From Watersipora subatra (Eukaryota > Bryozoa > Gymnolaemata > Cheilostomatida > Watersiporidae), in NCBI RefSeq assembly GCF_963576615.1, contig NC_088717.1, forward strand, positions 58,082,749 to 58,146,748: DNA of 64,000 nucleotides, in the 5' to 3' direction. Below, one piece after another: positions 34,701 to 49,700 of the stretch (positions within the stretch are counted from its first letter, which is position 1; every line of letters starts with the position of its first letter). The position numbers and the translations under genes were made by a program. The notes beneath the pieces were generated by a model. That model was not told the origin of the DNA. It worked only from the letters and a program-made list of their open reading frames with translations, and did no database searches.

Positions 34701-37700
34701 TACAGATTTTGAGAGACTTTGAGTCGGAGAGAAAAGAGGTGCATAGTTGTTTATGTCGTGTATATGGATCTGTACGAAGACAAGTGCGTTCAGCTCGGGC
34801 TCACCTGTGGGAGTTAATAATTGAGGTGTAAGGCACAAGCGCTTGACATAAAAAGTCACATCAAAATGCAGTTAGAACTGTTTCATCTACTTATCAGAGC
34901 TCTATCATAATCACAAAACTTGCTGCAAGCTTCAAGACGTAAATATGTACCACATGCAAAAGATTTCATAACAATTGTACATATATGAAGTAGACTCAAT
35001 TATTGAGAATTCTCTCACAGCAGGGAGAGAGACTTGAATACGTACCACTATCAGCAGCTTTGATGGCCAGACTGACCAATGCATTATTTGTACTGTACTG
35101 TATTTGAGCTCTAGTGTATATCCAGCCTGTAGTCTCATTTATGTAGAAGTCATCAGCTCCTGCACTCTGCAGACTGTACCTTATTCTCCCATTACGACCC
35201 GAATCTCGGTCTGTAGCCACCACTTGGATAACTGGTGAGTGAGAGTCCATCATTTCCTCTATTTCAACCTAAATGAATAACAGTTATCCATTATAAACAC
35301 GCTTGTTCAAGACACAGCTACTGAAGCCAAGGCTAAAGGGTAGCCTTCCTTCTGGTGGGACTTGGAAAGCTATGGATGATGAGGCAAACAAATCAGACCG
35401 TTAAAACTGAGGTTGTCTTAATGCTGTTTTCAGCTTCTGACAAGAATATTAATACAGGTAAAAAAGAGATAAAGCCTCAATGCTCACCTCATAATCCGAC
35501 TGGTTGAATTTAGGCGCATTGTCATTCTCATCTCTGACAGCAATGTAGAGATCCCCGTTGACCACAGTCACGGAGTCATTAGCAATCAGATGCAAAACAT
35601 ACGAGCTGGTGCGCTCATGGTCGAGCTCCTTTGCAAGGGTGATGCGGCCTGAGTAGTGATCAATGCTGAATGTGTTGCCAGGGTTACCTGACTCGGCAAA
35701 GTCAAAAGTGACAGCGGGAGCGGTGTCAGGATCAAGAGCTGAGACCACATACACCTCCTGACCTACTTGCATGCCTAGAAACATTTATTCCAACAGATGG
35801 TTTAAACATGTACGCTGTAGGTACGCTGCAGGTACACTGCAAGTATGCATCTCTACAGTATTTTCATCATTTTTGTGCAATAAACAAAAGGATCAAGCAA
35901 TACTGTTCAATAACATACAGCACTTTCCAGAAAAAAAGCAATGAGGGGAAGGTTACAAGGTGAACACCCCGTTAATCCTACATAGCAAGGACTCGAATAT
36001 GATAAAAATTTACTATTGCCTACTAGCTAGAAAAGACCTGAACTACCAGAATGTCAAAGAACTGTTACAGTAGCCAAAAAGTACATATTTAGAAAAAACT
36101 AAGTCCAAAAATACTAGAAGCTGCGAGATATTTCAAAATCAGTAAGTTTCTAAGCTAGTAACTGACATTAGTGACTTACTTTCCTTGATCATGTACGGAT
36201 TGTCTGCCTGATGCTGGAGTAGATTAGTAAAGGTAGGAGGATTGTCATTGGAATCCATTATGTTGACTCGTAGCACCATGCTGCCAGTGAGAGAAGGCGT
36301 GCCTTTGTCTCGCGCTGTGATTGTCACTCTGAGCTGATCATCAGTCTCTCTATCAACCTCCCGAGCTAGAGTGATTATTCCTGTCTTCTGGCCGATTTTC
36401 AAGTAACTGGCCTCATCTCCCTAAGAGAGCAAATCAAACAAGATTCAGACAAGAGAGACCTTCTACCCAATCAATCAGCAGAGATCATCATCAAACAAAA
36501 GCACTATAAAATAATATTTCTATAGTTAACGGAGTAAACATGGCAACTTTTTAGTTTAATGTCACATTCACATTTCATTTTTCGGCTGCAAATATTTTTA
36601 ATAGAGGTTATAATTTGTAAGCCATCATTTATGAGCCGGTGTGTAGGGGCATCACAGTTATTAAAGACAGGGTGCATAAGAACCTCACGCTAAATGCTAC
36701 CCATAATGCAACTTCGTTTTATCACCCACCTGCAGATTGAACTCCACAATGTTGTTAGGCTCTGTTCCATCTTTGTCAGTAGCTTCCACTTGAAGTATGT
36801 ACGTTGAGATGCTAGCCGACTCCATAACATAGGCGTGGTTTCTCTTGAGAGAGAAGATAGGGGCATTGTCATTCTTGTCTTGCACATTTATCCACACGGT
36901 GCAGTAGTCAGTCAGGCTACAATGTGCAAAAAGGTGGTTAGCAATGTACATTAATTTATGTAAAAGTGGAAAAAGGAGAAGACAATGTTTTAAATTGTTG
37001 GAGCTGGTTCTTTTAGCGTGTCTAACAGTATCTTCAATATTGACCTGCACAGTGAACATGAAGGATGTGAAAATGTAAACAATAACTTCAAGAATGATTG
37101 GCTACCTAGGGGTATGGCCAAACACCCCTCGTGATATATCGCCAAAATTATTCTAACAAAAACAGCACCCAAAAGATCTCATCTTGAAAAAGTATTTATA
37201 CTTCAAGCTATCTAACTATTCCTCCGCATTTAAATTGTTGAGCTAGTGATGCTATTAGGGTATATTTGAGAAACTTATATGAAAAGCAACAACTTACTCC
37301 CCACTCAGGGCCACCACCACAACTCTGTATCGTTGCACTATCTCATAATTGAGATTGGATGAGTCAGAGACGATGATGGTTCCCGTGGTGAGACCGATAG
37401 AGAATGGGTTGTTACTTTCTGGAACATCTGTCGTTAGGATGTAGGTGATGGCACCATCCGTACCATCCGTGTGCTGAGCAGCCACTGTCAGTACCTGCAG
37501 CAGTTACCAAGTTAATTATGCTTATGAAAAAAAAATCTATAAAAATTACTTTATTGGTAATAATCTCATTTCAAGCAGAAATATTTTTTAAATTATGCAT
37601 ACAATAATCATCATCAACAGTCAACCATTAAAATAAGAAAATTGTTTGACTGACATTGCGTTTAAAAATACCTTTTTTGCCAAAAGAATGGACATAAGAA

Positions 37701-40700
37701 AAAAGATTACTAAAGTAGCGAGCAACGATATTTTTAAACTATTTGTTAGAGGTTGTATGCAAATTTTTCATACCATGTGAGTTAAAATGAGTTGAGAGAT
37801 TGAGTAAGCTTAAAATAAATCATTTTCTCACTAAATCTTAAATCACCAACTGGTCAAATTTCTCTCGCTAACTGAGAGTGCATAAATTGTAATACTATTA
37901 AAAGCAAAAAAGAATATGTTATAAATTTCTCACATTAAAAGCTTTTAAAATAAACCTAATGCAACGGCGAAACTAAAAGGTTGTGTCACACATACCTCAA
38001 CTCCATTATCCGCGTCCTCATCAAGGGAAACAGTAAAGGATGGTGATGTGAACTTGAAGGTTTGGTGACCAACTGAGGACCCAACCCGTATCTCCACGTA
38101 CCCATCCGTATAAAGACTAGGGGTACCCATGTCTGTAGCCCGTACTCTGAACTTTTGAATTCCAGCCACATCCAGTAAACTTTGCTTTACCTATAACAAT
38201 AATCTTATTAACATTTTTCAGCTACTGCAGATTTATAACGCTTGATCAAGCAGCACAAAACCTGGTGAGTTCTACCCTCAACTATGTACTTGATCAAGCA
38301 GCACAAAACCTGGTGAGTTCTACCCTCCACTATGTACTTGATCAAGCAGCACAAAACCTGGTGAGTTCTACCCTCAACTATGTACTTGATCAAGCAGCAC
38401 AAAACCTGGTGAGTTCTACCCTCCACTATGTACTTGATCAAGCAGCACAAAACCTGGTGAGTTCTACCCTCAACTATGTACTTGATCAAGCAGCACAAAA
38501 CCTGGTGAGTTCTACCCTCCACTATGTACTTGATCAAGCAGCACAAAACCTGGTGAGTTCTACCCTCAACTATGTACTTGATCAAGCAGCACAAAACCTG
38601 GTGAGTTCTACCCTCAACTATGTACTTGAAAATGAGATTTAAAGAAATGTTGGCAAAAACTGTGTTGACAATATAAATACCTTGATCTCTCCGGTGCTGG
38701 GAATGACCTTGAAATACTGAGCGGCTACGTCCGTGTCATCGATGCTGTACTCTATACGGCTGTTATCCGTGTCCTCTTCATCGTTATCAGTCGCCTCTAA
38801 CTGTAGCGGAATAGAGAGAGCTAAAGTAGTGTGAGGTCGGAGACGCGTAACTATCAAGGTACAAAAGAAAATAGCTAACGTGTACATACCGTAAGTACGG
38901 TTTCCTCCAGCGGAGCGAGATTAGTGATGTTCTTCTCAAAAGGCACTCTGGTAAATTTTGGTGCATTGTCATTGACATCGAGAATGGTTATCTCCACCCA
39001 GGTCTGCTTCGTTCGCACATCGTACTGGGCATTATCCTGCGCTGCCACTCGAAACCTGTATTGGGGTTTCTTTTCACGGTCAAAGCGGCTAAAAATTACA
39101 AGTACAAAATGTGTCAAGTGCAGGGCATAGGACTGGAAAAGTGCCAAGTGCAGGGCATAGGACTGGAAGTGTCAAGTGCAGGGCATAGGACTGGAAGTGT
39201 CAAGTGCAGGGCATAGGACTGGAAAAGTGTCAAGTGCAGGGCATAGGACTGGAAAAGTGTCAAGTGCAGGGCATAGGACTAAAAAAGTGTCAAGTGCAGG
39301 GCATAGGACTAGAAACACAAACAATGACACTTACAGGAGTTTATAACACAGTAAAAAAACTTTTTCAATTTGTTAGCATAACTGCATCAGCATGTACCTC
39401 TCTTTCGTTAGGTCAGCATAATTATATCAAAACCAAATAACTGTTTATAGTTCATACTTCCTACGTATATCATAGTTCCTACGAAATATCTTTCACTAGT
39501 TATAAGTTTGACAACTTGTGTGTGCATACATGTATTTCATGTAAACATATTTATTATGTGGAAACTGCATTGCTAATATTATATGCATATATTATATGCA
39601 TAATGATAGAAAATGAACCAGATTTCTTACATGTTTACTGTTAACTGCAGATATTAACTGTAGATGTTAACTGTAGATGTTAACTGTAGATATTGACTGT
39701 AGATATGGAATGTAGATATGGACTGTAGATATTAACTGTAGATGTTAACTGTAGATGTTACCTGTAGATATTAACTGTAGATATTGACTGTGGATATGGA
39801 ATGTAGATATCAACTGCAGATGTTAACTGTGGATGTTAATTGTCCGCGACTACTGCAGCTTATAGACAAAAGGTTAATGCAAATGGATGTAACAATAAAA
39901 ACCACAGAGCCAGTTCGATCACCTACCCTGATTCAAGTGATGTCGTAATGACTCCTGTCTCGGGGTTAAGGTGAAATTTACCCTCTGTGCCGTCTGTATC
40001 ATTACTGGCTATATAATAAGTTATCTTGGAGTTATTTCCCTTGTCTCTATCAACAGCAGCGATAGCGAGGACGAATGAGCCAGGAGCGACCGTTTCATTC
40101 AGACTAGCTGAGTAGTCTTGTCCGTTGTTAGTGAAGACAGGGTCATTGTCATTTGTATCCAGGACCTATGAGCAAGGGGAGATAACTTTATATCTGTATA
40201 TATAAATGCGAACTTCTGTCGTACATATGTCCAGTTATAGTGATAAAGTTCTTGGAACAAAAAACCACTTCGTACCGTACTTGAAATTGGAAACCCGGTT
40301 TTGCAGACAGGCATGCTATCCAGTAAACTGCATGGCCTACCTGCCATATTATGGCATAATTATGCAAAAACTTATTGCATCAATTAAAACATGTGCAATT
40401 AAAGCACTTACAAAAATATTATTGGCTACTACTAAAATGCTTGAAGATCATGATGCGTAATGTAAGGAATATAAGCACAATCATAAGCACAATCATAAGC
40501 ACAGCTTTTATTACGGTGAATTTAGATTCACCGTAATAAAAGCTGGAATTCGCTTAAGTTACCAACTCAAGTTACCAGCTCAAGTTACCAACTCAAGTTA
40601 CTGGCTCAAGTTACTAGCTCAAGTTCCGAGCTTAAGTTACTAGCTTAAATTATTAGCTCAAGTTACTAGCTCAAGTTACTAGCTCAAGTTACTAGCTCAA

Positions 40701-43700
40701 GTTACTAGCTTAAGCTACTAGCTTAAGTTACTAGCTTAAGTTACTAGCTTAAGTTACTAGCTTAAGTTACTAGCTTAAGTTACTAGCTTAAGTTACTAGC
40801 TTAAGTTACTAGCTTAAGCTACTAGCTTAAGCTACTAGCTTAAGTTACTAGCTTAAGTTACTAGCTTAAGTTACTAGCTTAAGTTACTAGCTTAAGTTAC
40901 TAGCTTAAGTTACTAGCTTAAGTTACTAGCTTAAGTTACTAGCTTAAGTTACTAGCTTAAGTTACTAGCTTAAGTTACTCAAATTCATTGGGTAAAGAAA
41001 CTTAGCTAATGGCAACAGCATTACCTGCCACTGTTTATAAGATGTTGTTTTATTACCGGTGCAATGTTGGGCATTCAGTAGTATTTACATAAGTATATCT
41101 TTGTCATTATAAGATATATTATACAGTATTATGATGAGATACATCACTATAGTAATATCAGTTACTACTATATAACTATGTTACTTTTATACCGCCTAAC
41201 ATATTACTACTTTCATGCTACATGTAGATATACTACTATATTTATGTTAGATATATTACTGTAGTTCTGTAAGATATATTACTGTAATTCTGTAAGATAT
41301 ACTACCATATTTATGTTAAATGTATTACTCCATTTCTGTTAGTTATCTTACAGGATAAATTTTTTGCGACCAGAACTTGCGCTCATTTACCATATTAATA
41401 AAAAGAAGACCTCAGATATAGCTGTTACACAAATTTCCATAATATAGATTACAATATTCGTATTAAACTGTAGTGCAACAAACTGTACATATCCTGCATG
41501 CTAAAGCAAAAGTATCCAATATAATTTACAGGTGGCTCTACAAAGAACTGTAGAATTTGAGAACTGTTTGTTAGTGATAGAACTAAACTGTTCAGCATTA
41601 AAGTACAAATAAATGATGAGAGTTGATAAACTTAGTATATACTTGATGTACAGGTATATTAGTAGTTTACTAAATGTTTTGAGTTGCGAGCAGAACATAC
41701 TTGGCAGAAGGAGAAACTATTATTTAATGCAATATTCAAAAATCATGATGCAAGTCTACTCTCATGATACTATAGAGTAAAAGGTTTTCAAATGAAAAGT
41801 CAAATAAGAGGCAAGCATATGCAAACGTAAGATACAGTCGCGGACCGAGTCACTCACCGTGATGACTAAAGACGTCTCGTTACGTTTACGTGGGCTGCCG
41901 TTATCCTGCACCTGGATAGTCAGTGTATACCTCTCTTTCTCCTCTCTGTTTAGTGAGTCGGCATATATCTTGCCTGTTGTTGCATTGATGCTAAACTTTC
42001 TGGCCTCGTTACCCGCTACAACCCAAATACAGCCAAATCACAGCGAGCGCAACTAGGGTTCCATCGATTGTAATACTACTAAGCCATGTGACAGCAAAGA
42101 ATTCTAGTACAACCTACTACCACAGATTTTGACAGCTAGCTAATGTAGCGATGTAAATACAGGCTGCTTGATCAAAACAAACTACAATAACAAAAACATT
42201 TACTTCCTTGATTGGTTAAAAGCCATGACATGCAGCTGAGAGAACAGAAGCATCCTGCTACCAAATGATGAATAGATGACCGCTGCTACCTCAACAGGAA
42301 ATGAGCTATATAGCTGTGACATGCGCAGTCGAAGCAGCATCGACAGCCGCAGCACAGCATAGTGCTGGAGGCTGTAGCTCTGACAGCAGTAGCACTGGAT
42401 GCTGTAACCCTAGCAGCCATGGTGCAGGAAGAATACAGATTAACAGTAAATCACCATAAATTTTTATTTCAATCAGATATGACGACAAACTGATTATAGT
42501 ACCCAACTGAGAATTTCACTAGAAGCAGCTTACAACCAAACGAGCATAGTCATCTAAAGGCCATTGCTTAGGAATTTTACAAGTAAATCAAAGAAGAGCT
42601 ATGACCCCCGCTCCTGGTTTATCGCTAAAAGGAAGTGCCATGCGCATGCAGAGATCTAAAGCTAAGAACTTCATGCAGAGCTTAGCGTCTCCGTCGAACC
42701 AAAAGATCAATCAAGATTGAGGAAGAAGTATAATTGTCTTAAAGAGCAATCAAAGAAAAGTAGGCTAGTAAGTAAAGGAGATTGTGATGGCCTAGCCAAG
42801 CATGAAGAGGAGGGGAATGGCAGAGTATGTTTACCATATACTTGTGGTGACACTTCCGTCACTTGTCCTGTGACATCTAATGAAAACCATCCAGAAAGGT
42901 TAGAACATACAGCTCAACACACAGCTAATTCTCTACCTCCTGATTTTTAGTTAATTATGCTGCGGGTCAAGGGCTTTAACTCATGTTGGCATCGCGAAAA
43001 GTATCCACTGGCCCGAATGTAAATGTATCAACATTCACAACAAGCATAATCAAATATGATGGTTGCGACACTCAAAGGCCTACCACATCATAACAAGATA
43101 TTAACATGGCTAACAACACAATATCACACTCATTTCTATGAATGTTTGTCAAAACACGCATTTGAGGGGTAGACTGACAACTATAAAACAGATCACTTAC
43201 TTGTAATAGAGTAAGAGAGAAGAGCGTTGTCTCCGGTGTCCGCATCTTGAGCGATTACCTGAAATATTGAGACGTCTTTGTCTCTCAAGTTTTCAGGCAC
43301 CGTCTGGAAGAACTCTCTGTGCATGAAATATGGAGTATGGTCGTTCACATCTTCAATTTGAACGGTCACGGTGCACCAATCATAAAGTTTTGGGTAGGCA
43401 CTGTCGTGCACATAAACTACAAAATAGGTGAGGAGTTATCAGCCCTATGCAATTAAACGTACATGCCTTCTACCCACAATGCCAGTAGTATTTTCATAAG
43501 AGCTTAAATAACAAAAATGCAGTTTAAAATGCTTTAATTATTTTACATATCTCATGTTGGCAACCGATATTAGAAACTTTAGGCATTGATGTGTGAGTTA
43601 CCAGAGAAAGTATAAGAGCTTTTAGTCTCTCTGTCTAGTGGAGCTGTGGTTCTTATGATGCCCTCATGTGGATCAACAGTGAACATGTTGTCCGCCAGGC

Positions 43701-46700
43701 CTGGAGGAATCGTGTACACCAGTTGCGCATTAACTCCATAGTCTGGGTCTGTGGCCTGCACCCTAACCACCTGCAAAAGACAGATAGCATTTCTCTATGA
43801 ATTACTCTCCTAACATATAATCTTACCTTTGCCCTAACAATTACTTTAAGCTGATTGCAACTGCACATTCTAATCTCAACCCAATGCCTGCCAATACATA
43901 TAACATTCTACTGTCCACTCTCAATCCAACTTACTACAACTTACTGCAACCTAGTACAACCTAGTACAATCTACTACAACCAGTACAACCCTCTGCAACC
44001 TCCTGCAACCTACTACAACCTCTGGCAACCTAGTACAACGTACTACAACCTAGTAATACGGGCTGCCCTCTAAAGAAGGCATGTTCATGTATGGATTACA
44101 GTAGTTTCTTGCAGGTGTAATGTAATACACATGGCATTACAAGTGCTGTAACTAAGACATTGTAGTAAAGAGAAGACGACAGCCACTCTTTACGTACCAT
44201 TTGTAACGAGTCCAACTCTTCACTGACGTTAGCCGAGTAGCTACTGTTGAGGAAACGCGGCGCATTGTCATTCACATCAGTCACAGTTATATAGATAACC
44301 TGAGTTTCATGGTTCGGAGGGTTTCCAGTGTCGATAGCCTTCACAGTAAGATTATAGGTTGCCTGTGCCTCTCTGTCTAAGGCTCCAGTCAACTTGAGCT
44401 CTCCTAATTAAGAGAAGATGCAGTGGCTAGTAACTAACACACCAGCAGTAAATACATACACTGTCAACACTTGACCACCACTAACACACCAGCAGTAAAT
44501 ACATACACTGTCAACACTTGACACCACTAACACACTTGCAGTAAATACATACGCAGTGAACACTTGACCATATGAATGGCGGGCAGAATGAAACAAAATG
44601 CAAAACACTCATAATTTACAAAATACGCAAAATATTTTGCATATTTGCAAAAAAGATTTATATTGAAAAAAATTATATTTTTATAATTATGCTACATTAA
44701 GATTTAAATACTTATACATTTTTAGAATTATATTTTGCAAAAAAATTTAGCAAAATATTTAAAAACCATCAATTTGTTGACATTTTTATGAAGTTTTGCT
44801 CAGTCAAGCTTCTTAACAATAAATGGTGATCTAGTCACTGGAAATGTGAAATCTTCAAACAGTTTTTCACCTATAATAATTGAGTAAAAACAAAAGGATT
44901 GAGTGCGACAGACCAGCCTGAGTACAAGCCAACCTTGGACTCTGAGGCAACAAACTGAGGTCAAATAGAGAATATTTTACCTGTGGCGCTGTTGAGGTGG
45001 AACTTGTTCTCAGAATTTCCATCAGTAATTGTGTATCTAATAGAGTTATTTTTGTCTGCGTCCTTAGCAACCACAAGAATTATGGGGTAGTTGACTGGCT
45101 CATCCTCAGCTATACTGATAATGTGGCGAGATATGAACTGAGGCTTGTTGTCATTTATATCCTTGATGTTAACCACAACTGAGCAGGTGCTGTGCTTGCG
45201 CTCTGTTTCATTCACAGCCTGATCTGCAGACAGGGGTTCAACAATAAGACATGAGTAGATATACTGGCAGACCTAAGGCATGATATGCCATGTGTCATGG
45301 CCAAACATATGGCATGATAAGGCATGTGTCATGGCTTAACTTGAGACATGACACGTGTGATGGCTAAACTAATGGCATAAAAAGACATATATTGTGACCA
45401 TACCTGCAGAATGATATGACATGTGCCAGGGTCAGACCAATGTCATAATATAAGTATATGGCCGGACTACATGAAAGCATCATAATACTATATATTCTAT
45501 AACATGAATGACCCTGGCTTGCATATTCTATTATTTTCTATGTTTAGAAAATACTGTCAATAAATGTCAAGGCGATAGTACTTACCGGTAGCCTTTATGA
45601 CAAGAAGAACGCCAGAGGTGATCTCATAGTCAATCGTTGTGGCTGTACTGATCTGACCAGTCTTAGGGTTAATACTGAACATGTTGATCGGCTTTCCGGG
45701 AAATTGAGAGACTATTTTATATATCACCTGCCCATTTTGTCCCGTGTCAGCATCCTCAGCTGTCACTTGACCTGCAGACAGGTACGAATGTTTCAGTTAG
45801 CTAAGCGATATGATACAGAACAGAAACGCATGAATCAAGTTAACACACTCACCGATTGGTTCACCAATTGTAACACACTCACCGATTGGTTCACCAATTG
45901 TTACACACTCACCAATTGGTTCACCAATTGTTGTAACACACTCACCGATTGGTTCACCAATTGTTGTATTTTCAACAATGCTGATCCACTTTGGGTCACT
46001 GCCAAACATAGGCGCATTGTCATTCTTATCAAGAACAGATACCTGCAAAGTATAACATAGGCTAAAGAATTGTCTGGCCAAACCAAACAACTACTTCAAA
46101 AGACAGCTCATGTGATGACAGTTCATGAGAGTTCAATGGTTTAAGTTCACTTTTAAAAAAAACAGCTCATGGGAAACAACAAATCACTAAACTATACAAT
46201 AGATGATCTCGAACTTATACACTCTCACTTTATCACAATAAGCCCACTAAAATCACATGAAAGCACACTAAAATCATATAAAAGCCCACTAAAATCATAT
46301 AAAAGCACACTAAAATCATATAAAAGCACACTAAAATCTTATAAAAGCACACTAAAATCATATAGCAGCACACTGCAATCATATAAAAGCACACTAAAAT
46401 CATATAGAAGCACACTGCAATCATATACGTAGAAGCACACTACAATCATATAGAAGCTCACTGCTACACTTACGCTAACATTGATGTTAGTGGCCTGTGG
46501 GTCTTCCAATGAGCTATCGACTGCCTGCACTATCAGCCAATGAAATTTAACCTTTTCGTAGTCTACGTGAAGCGCGGAATAGATCTCACCAGACGTCATG
46601 TTCACGTCAAACACATTTTGTTCGCTGCTCTGACGCACCGAGTAATGCACTCTGCCATTCTCGCCTACAAAGACGAATTACGCTATCAGTAGATGAAATG

Positions 46701-49700
46701 CAATTGTTGCAGCCAATTCAATGGGTGACCTATGATATTGAGAAGATATTGGAAGATGGTGGTAACGGCTGAGAAAAAAACTTCTGGTGACAAAAGGGTT
46801 AGATTTCTTCTGTTAATAAATTTATAGTAAATTGTTAAAACAGCAAAATCGTGACAATTTCAAAAAAATGACTAACAAAATAACGATTGATAAAGATTTG
46901 GTGTACCCAAAGAGTCTTTGTGTTCGATTAAAACTAGAATCTTGACTAAGAATGTCTGAGAAATAAGCAAGAATCACCTTGGTCCCCGTCCAGAGCTAGA
47001 ACTCGCCCTACTACGGTGCCCAAGGCTATGTTCTCATCTGTTTGCAAGTGTAGGTATGAAGCAGTGAAGCGAGGAGGCTCATTCTTATCAAGTACTGTGA
47101 CCATAACTGTGGCGGTAGAAGAGAGGGAGCGGGGATTACTGCCGTAGTCTCTTGCCACCACCGTTACATTATAGACATGTCGAGTCTCTCTATCAAAAGT
47201 CACTCTGGCTCTGAGCCAACCACTCGAAGGATCCATGGCAAACTGTGCTGTGTGCCCTACAAAGAGACCAAGCCATGAAATGTAACATCGTAACATTACA
47301 TCTAACTGCAGTGTAAAATGAATGTGTACAATAAAGTATGGGAAGCTGGGAAAGTGAAACAACTCCAAGATTCGCTGTAAATCATAAATACTTTGTCGGG
47401 ATCTCAGCGAGACCGAAGAGTGAATAATATCGGTCTTTTAAAATAAATTTTAAAAAATTTAAAAAATAAGAACAATGATAATACAAAAAAAATTCTTTTT
47501 TAGCCAGCTGACAACCACTAGGTCAATTTGACATGTTTATTTGAATTGTCTAAAATAATCTAAAATAACAAATTTAAAAACATTGTATAGTGATCAGTTC
47601 TGGTTGAGTATCACTTTTAGATTATCGATATTGAATATTTTATAGTGACCAGCAAGGTTTTCCAAACTTGAAACAACAGTACCATAAATGTGATTTACAA
47701 AGATGGTGCACGATTTACAGCTCGACCAATCACATGTTAATCCAAACCGAGACTGTGGCAGCGATATGCGCCACAAAATGGAAGATAAAATGGATTTAAA
47801 ATTGACGATATTACTCTTGATGGTGTTGATGAATATGATAGTTAAAAAACAGAAGCACAAAATAGCGTGTCAAATTCTAATCACTCGCATGTTATTGACA
47901 AGAGAATGTAGTGGCAAGAATTTTGGCAAAACAAGCAAATACTTATTTGATTAGTTCCATGACCTTTGGCAACTAATGCTCGTGCCCAGAAAGTCATGTG
48001 CAAATTGTATGAAGCTATCAACACACACTTTTAAATTCAAATTCGGTCACAATCTACTAGAGATTATAGAAAAACTTTTACCTAGCTTGGTCTTCACATT
48101 CACACAAACTGAGGTGACAACAAGACCCACCGCCTGTTTCCACAATGTTGATTGACTAGTGTATTAATTTGACTTTCATTTAGAAATGTTCAACATTAAG
48201 ACTCCATTGTATAAATGCTTTTTATCTGTTTATTAATCAGTTCACTACGATTGATACTTTGATGAAAGTAAGAAATGAAAAAAAAACTAATCAACAATAA
48301 TGAAGCCCAATCTCACCTCCCACTATTGAATAAGAAACTCGACTATTGTCACCCTCATCGGCATCTGTAGCGGTAACATGCACAATCAGAGAGTTGTTGT
48401 CCTTGTTCTCATAGACATAACCGCGGATAACTCCGTTCTCAACGTTGCTAAACCTGGGTGCATTGTCATTAAGGTCTTCAACCATAACCGTCACGACGGC
48501 TACGGCGCTCTTCGGTTGATGTCCTACGTAGAGGAGGCAACGGTCAACATTTCCAAACATGATCCTTTCTACTCATTCTCAATACATTATCAACTAGAGG
48601 CAACTCAAGTTTATTACGGTGCCGAATCAGAACAAAGAGGTACCCTCATAGCCTTAGTTTTACCTATCTACATTTCATTTATAAATGAATCACTCAAAAT
48701 ATCTCTCCACTAGATATCTATCCACAATAGTAACAGAAGTTGCTAAGTAACAGTTTTCTAGTAACTTTTCTAGTGCAATACTTTCTCTGATAGGGAAAGG
48801 GATTTACATTAACAAGGATAGACAACCCTGACAGGATACTGATTACACCCCAAGTAATGATGATACTGTTGCCATGAAATGCTTTTCAAAAGCTGTAAGT
48901 TGCTATGAATAACTATATCCAGAATGATTATCACTGCAGTCTCAAGTGTAATGAGCATTTGTTAACGTTATGCGTGTAGATTGAAAAATGAATGAACTAA
49001 GAGTTATCCTCTCATGATACAGTCAACTATACCATCATGACTGATTCGCTTCAGGACTCTAAAATGCTATAGATGGTATATGCTTTTAAGGATACCAACG
49101 ATATCAGAGAAACAAATTTAGACGAATAAAATCACCTGTGTCAGTGACATAAACTTCAAACTCGTAGAAGGATTGCCTCTCCCTGTCTAGAGGACCATTA
49201 ACATACACATTGCCAGAGAGCGAGTCAATGCGGAAGGCAGTAACATGTGAAGGAAAGCTATAGGAAAGTTGGGAGTTAATTCCTGCATCCCTGTCAGTTG
49301 CCGACACAGTTCCTACCTACAAAATCACACAAATTTACGGAAAGACGATTCCTAACATGTGAATGCTTGAAGCTCAAGACAATTGCAAAGGCTTAAAGCA
49401 GACGGATACAACACATAAAATCATTTACTGTCAAAGATCTTCTCATAGAACTATCACAACTTAAAATGTACTATCATATTTATTCTCTGTTAGTAGAACC
49501 ACACGATAAAGTTAATACCTACACAGTGTAGAGTTGAATCTACACTGTGTAGATATCAACTCAACACTGTGTAGATATCAACTAAACACTGTGTAGATAT
49601 CAACTAAACACTGTGTAGATATCAACTCAACACTGTCTAGATATCAACTCAACACTGTGTAGATATCAACTCAATACAGCGTAGATGTCAACTCTACACC

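Noticed and set aside
47703-47954. Plus-strand ORF with a hydrophobic segment in a dachsous intron
   Set aside because: The single short hydrophobic run is not preceded by promoter signals and there is no similarity I recognise.
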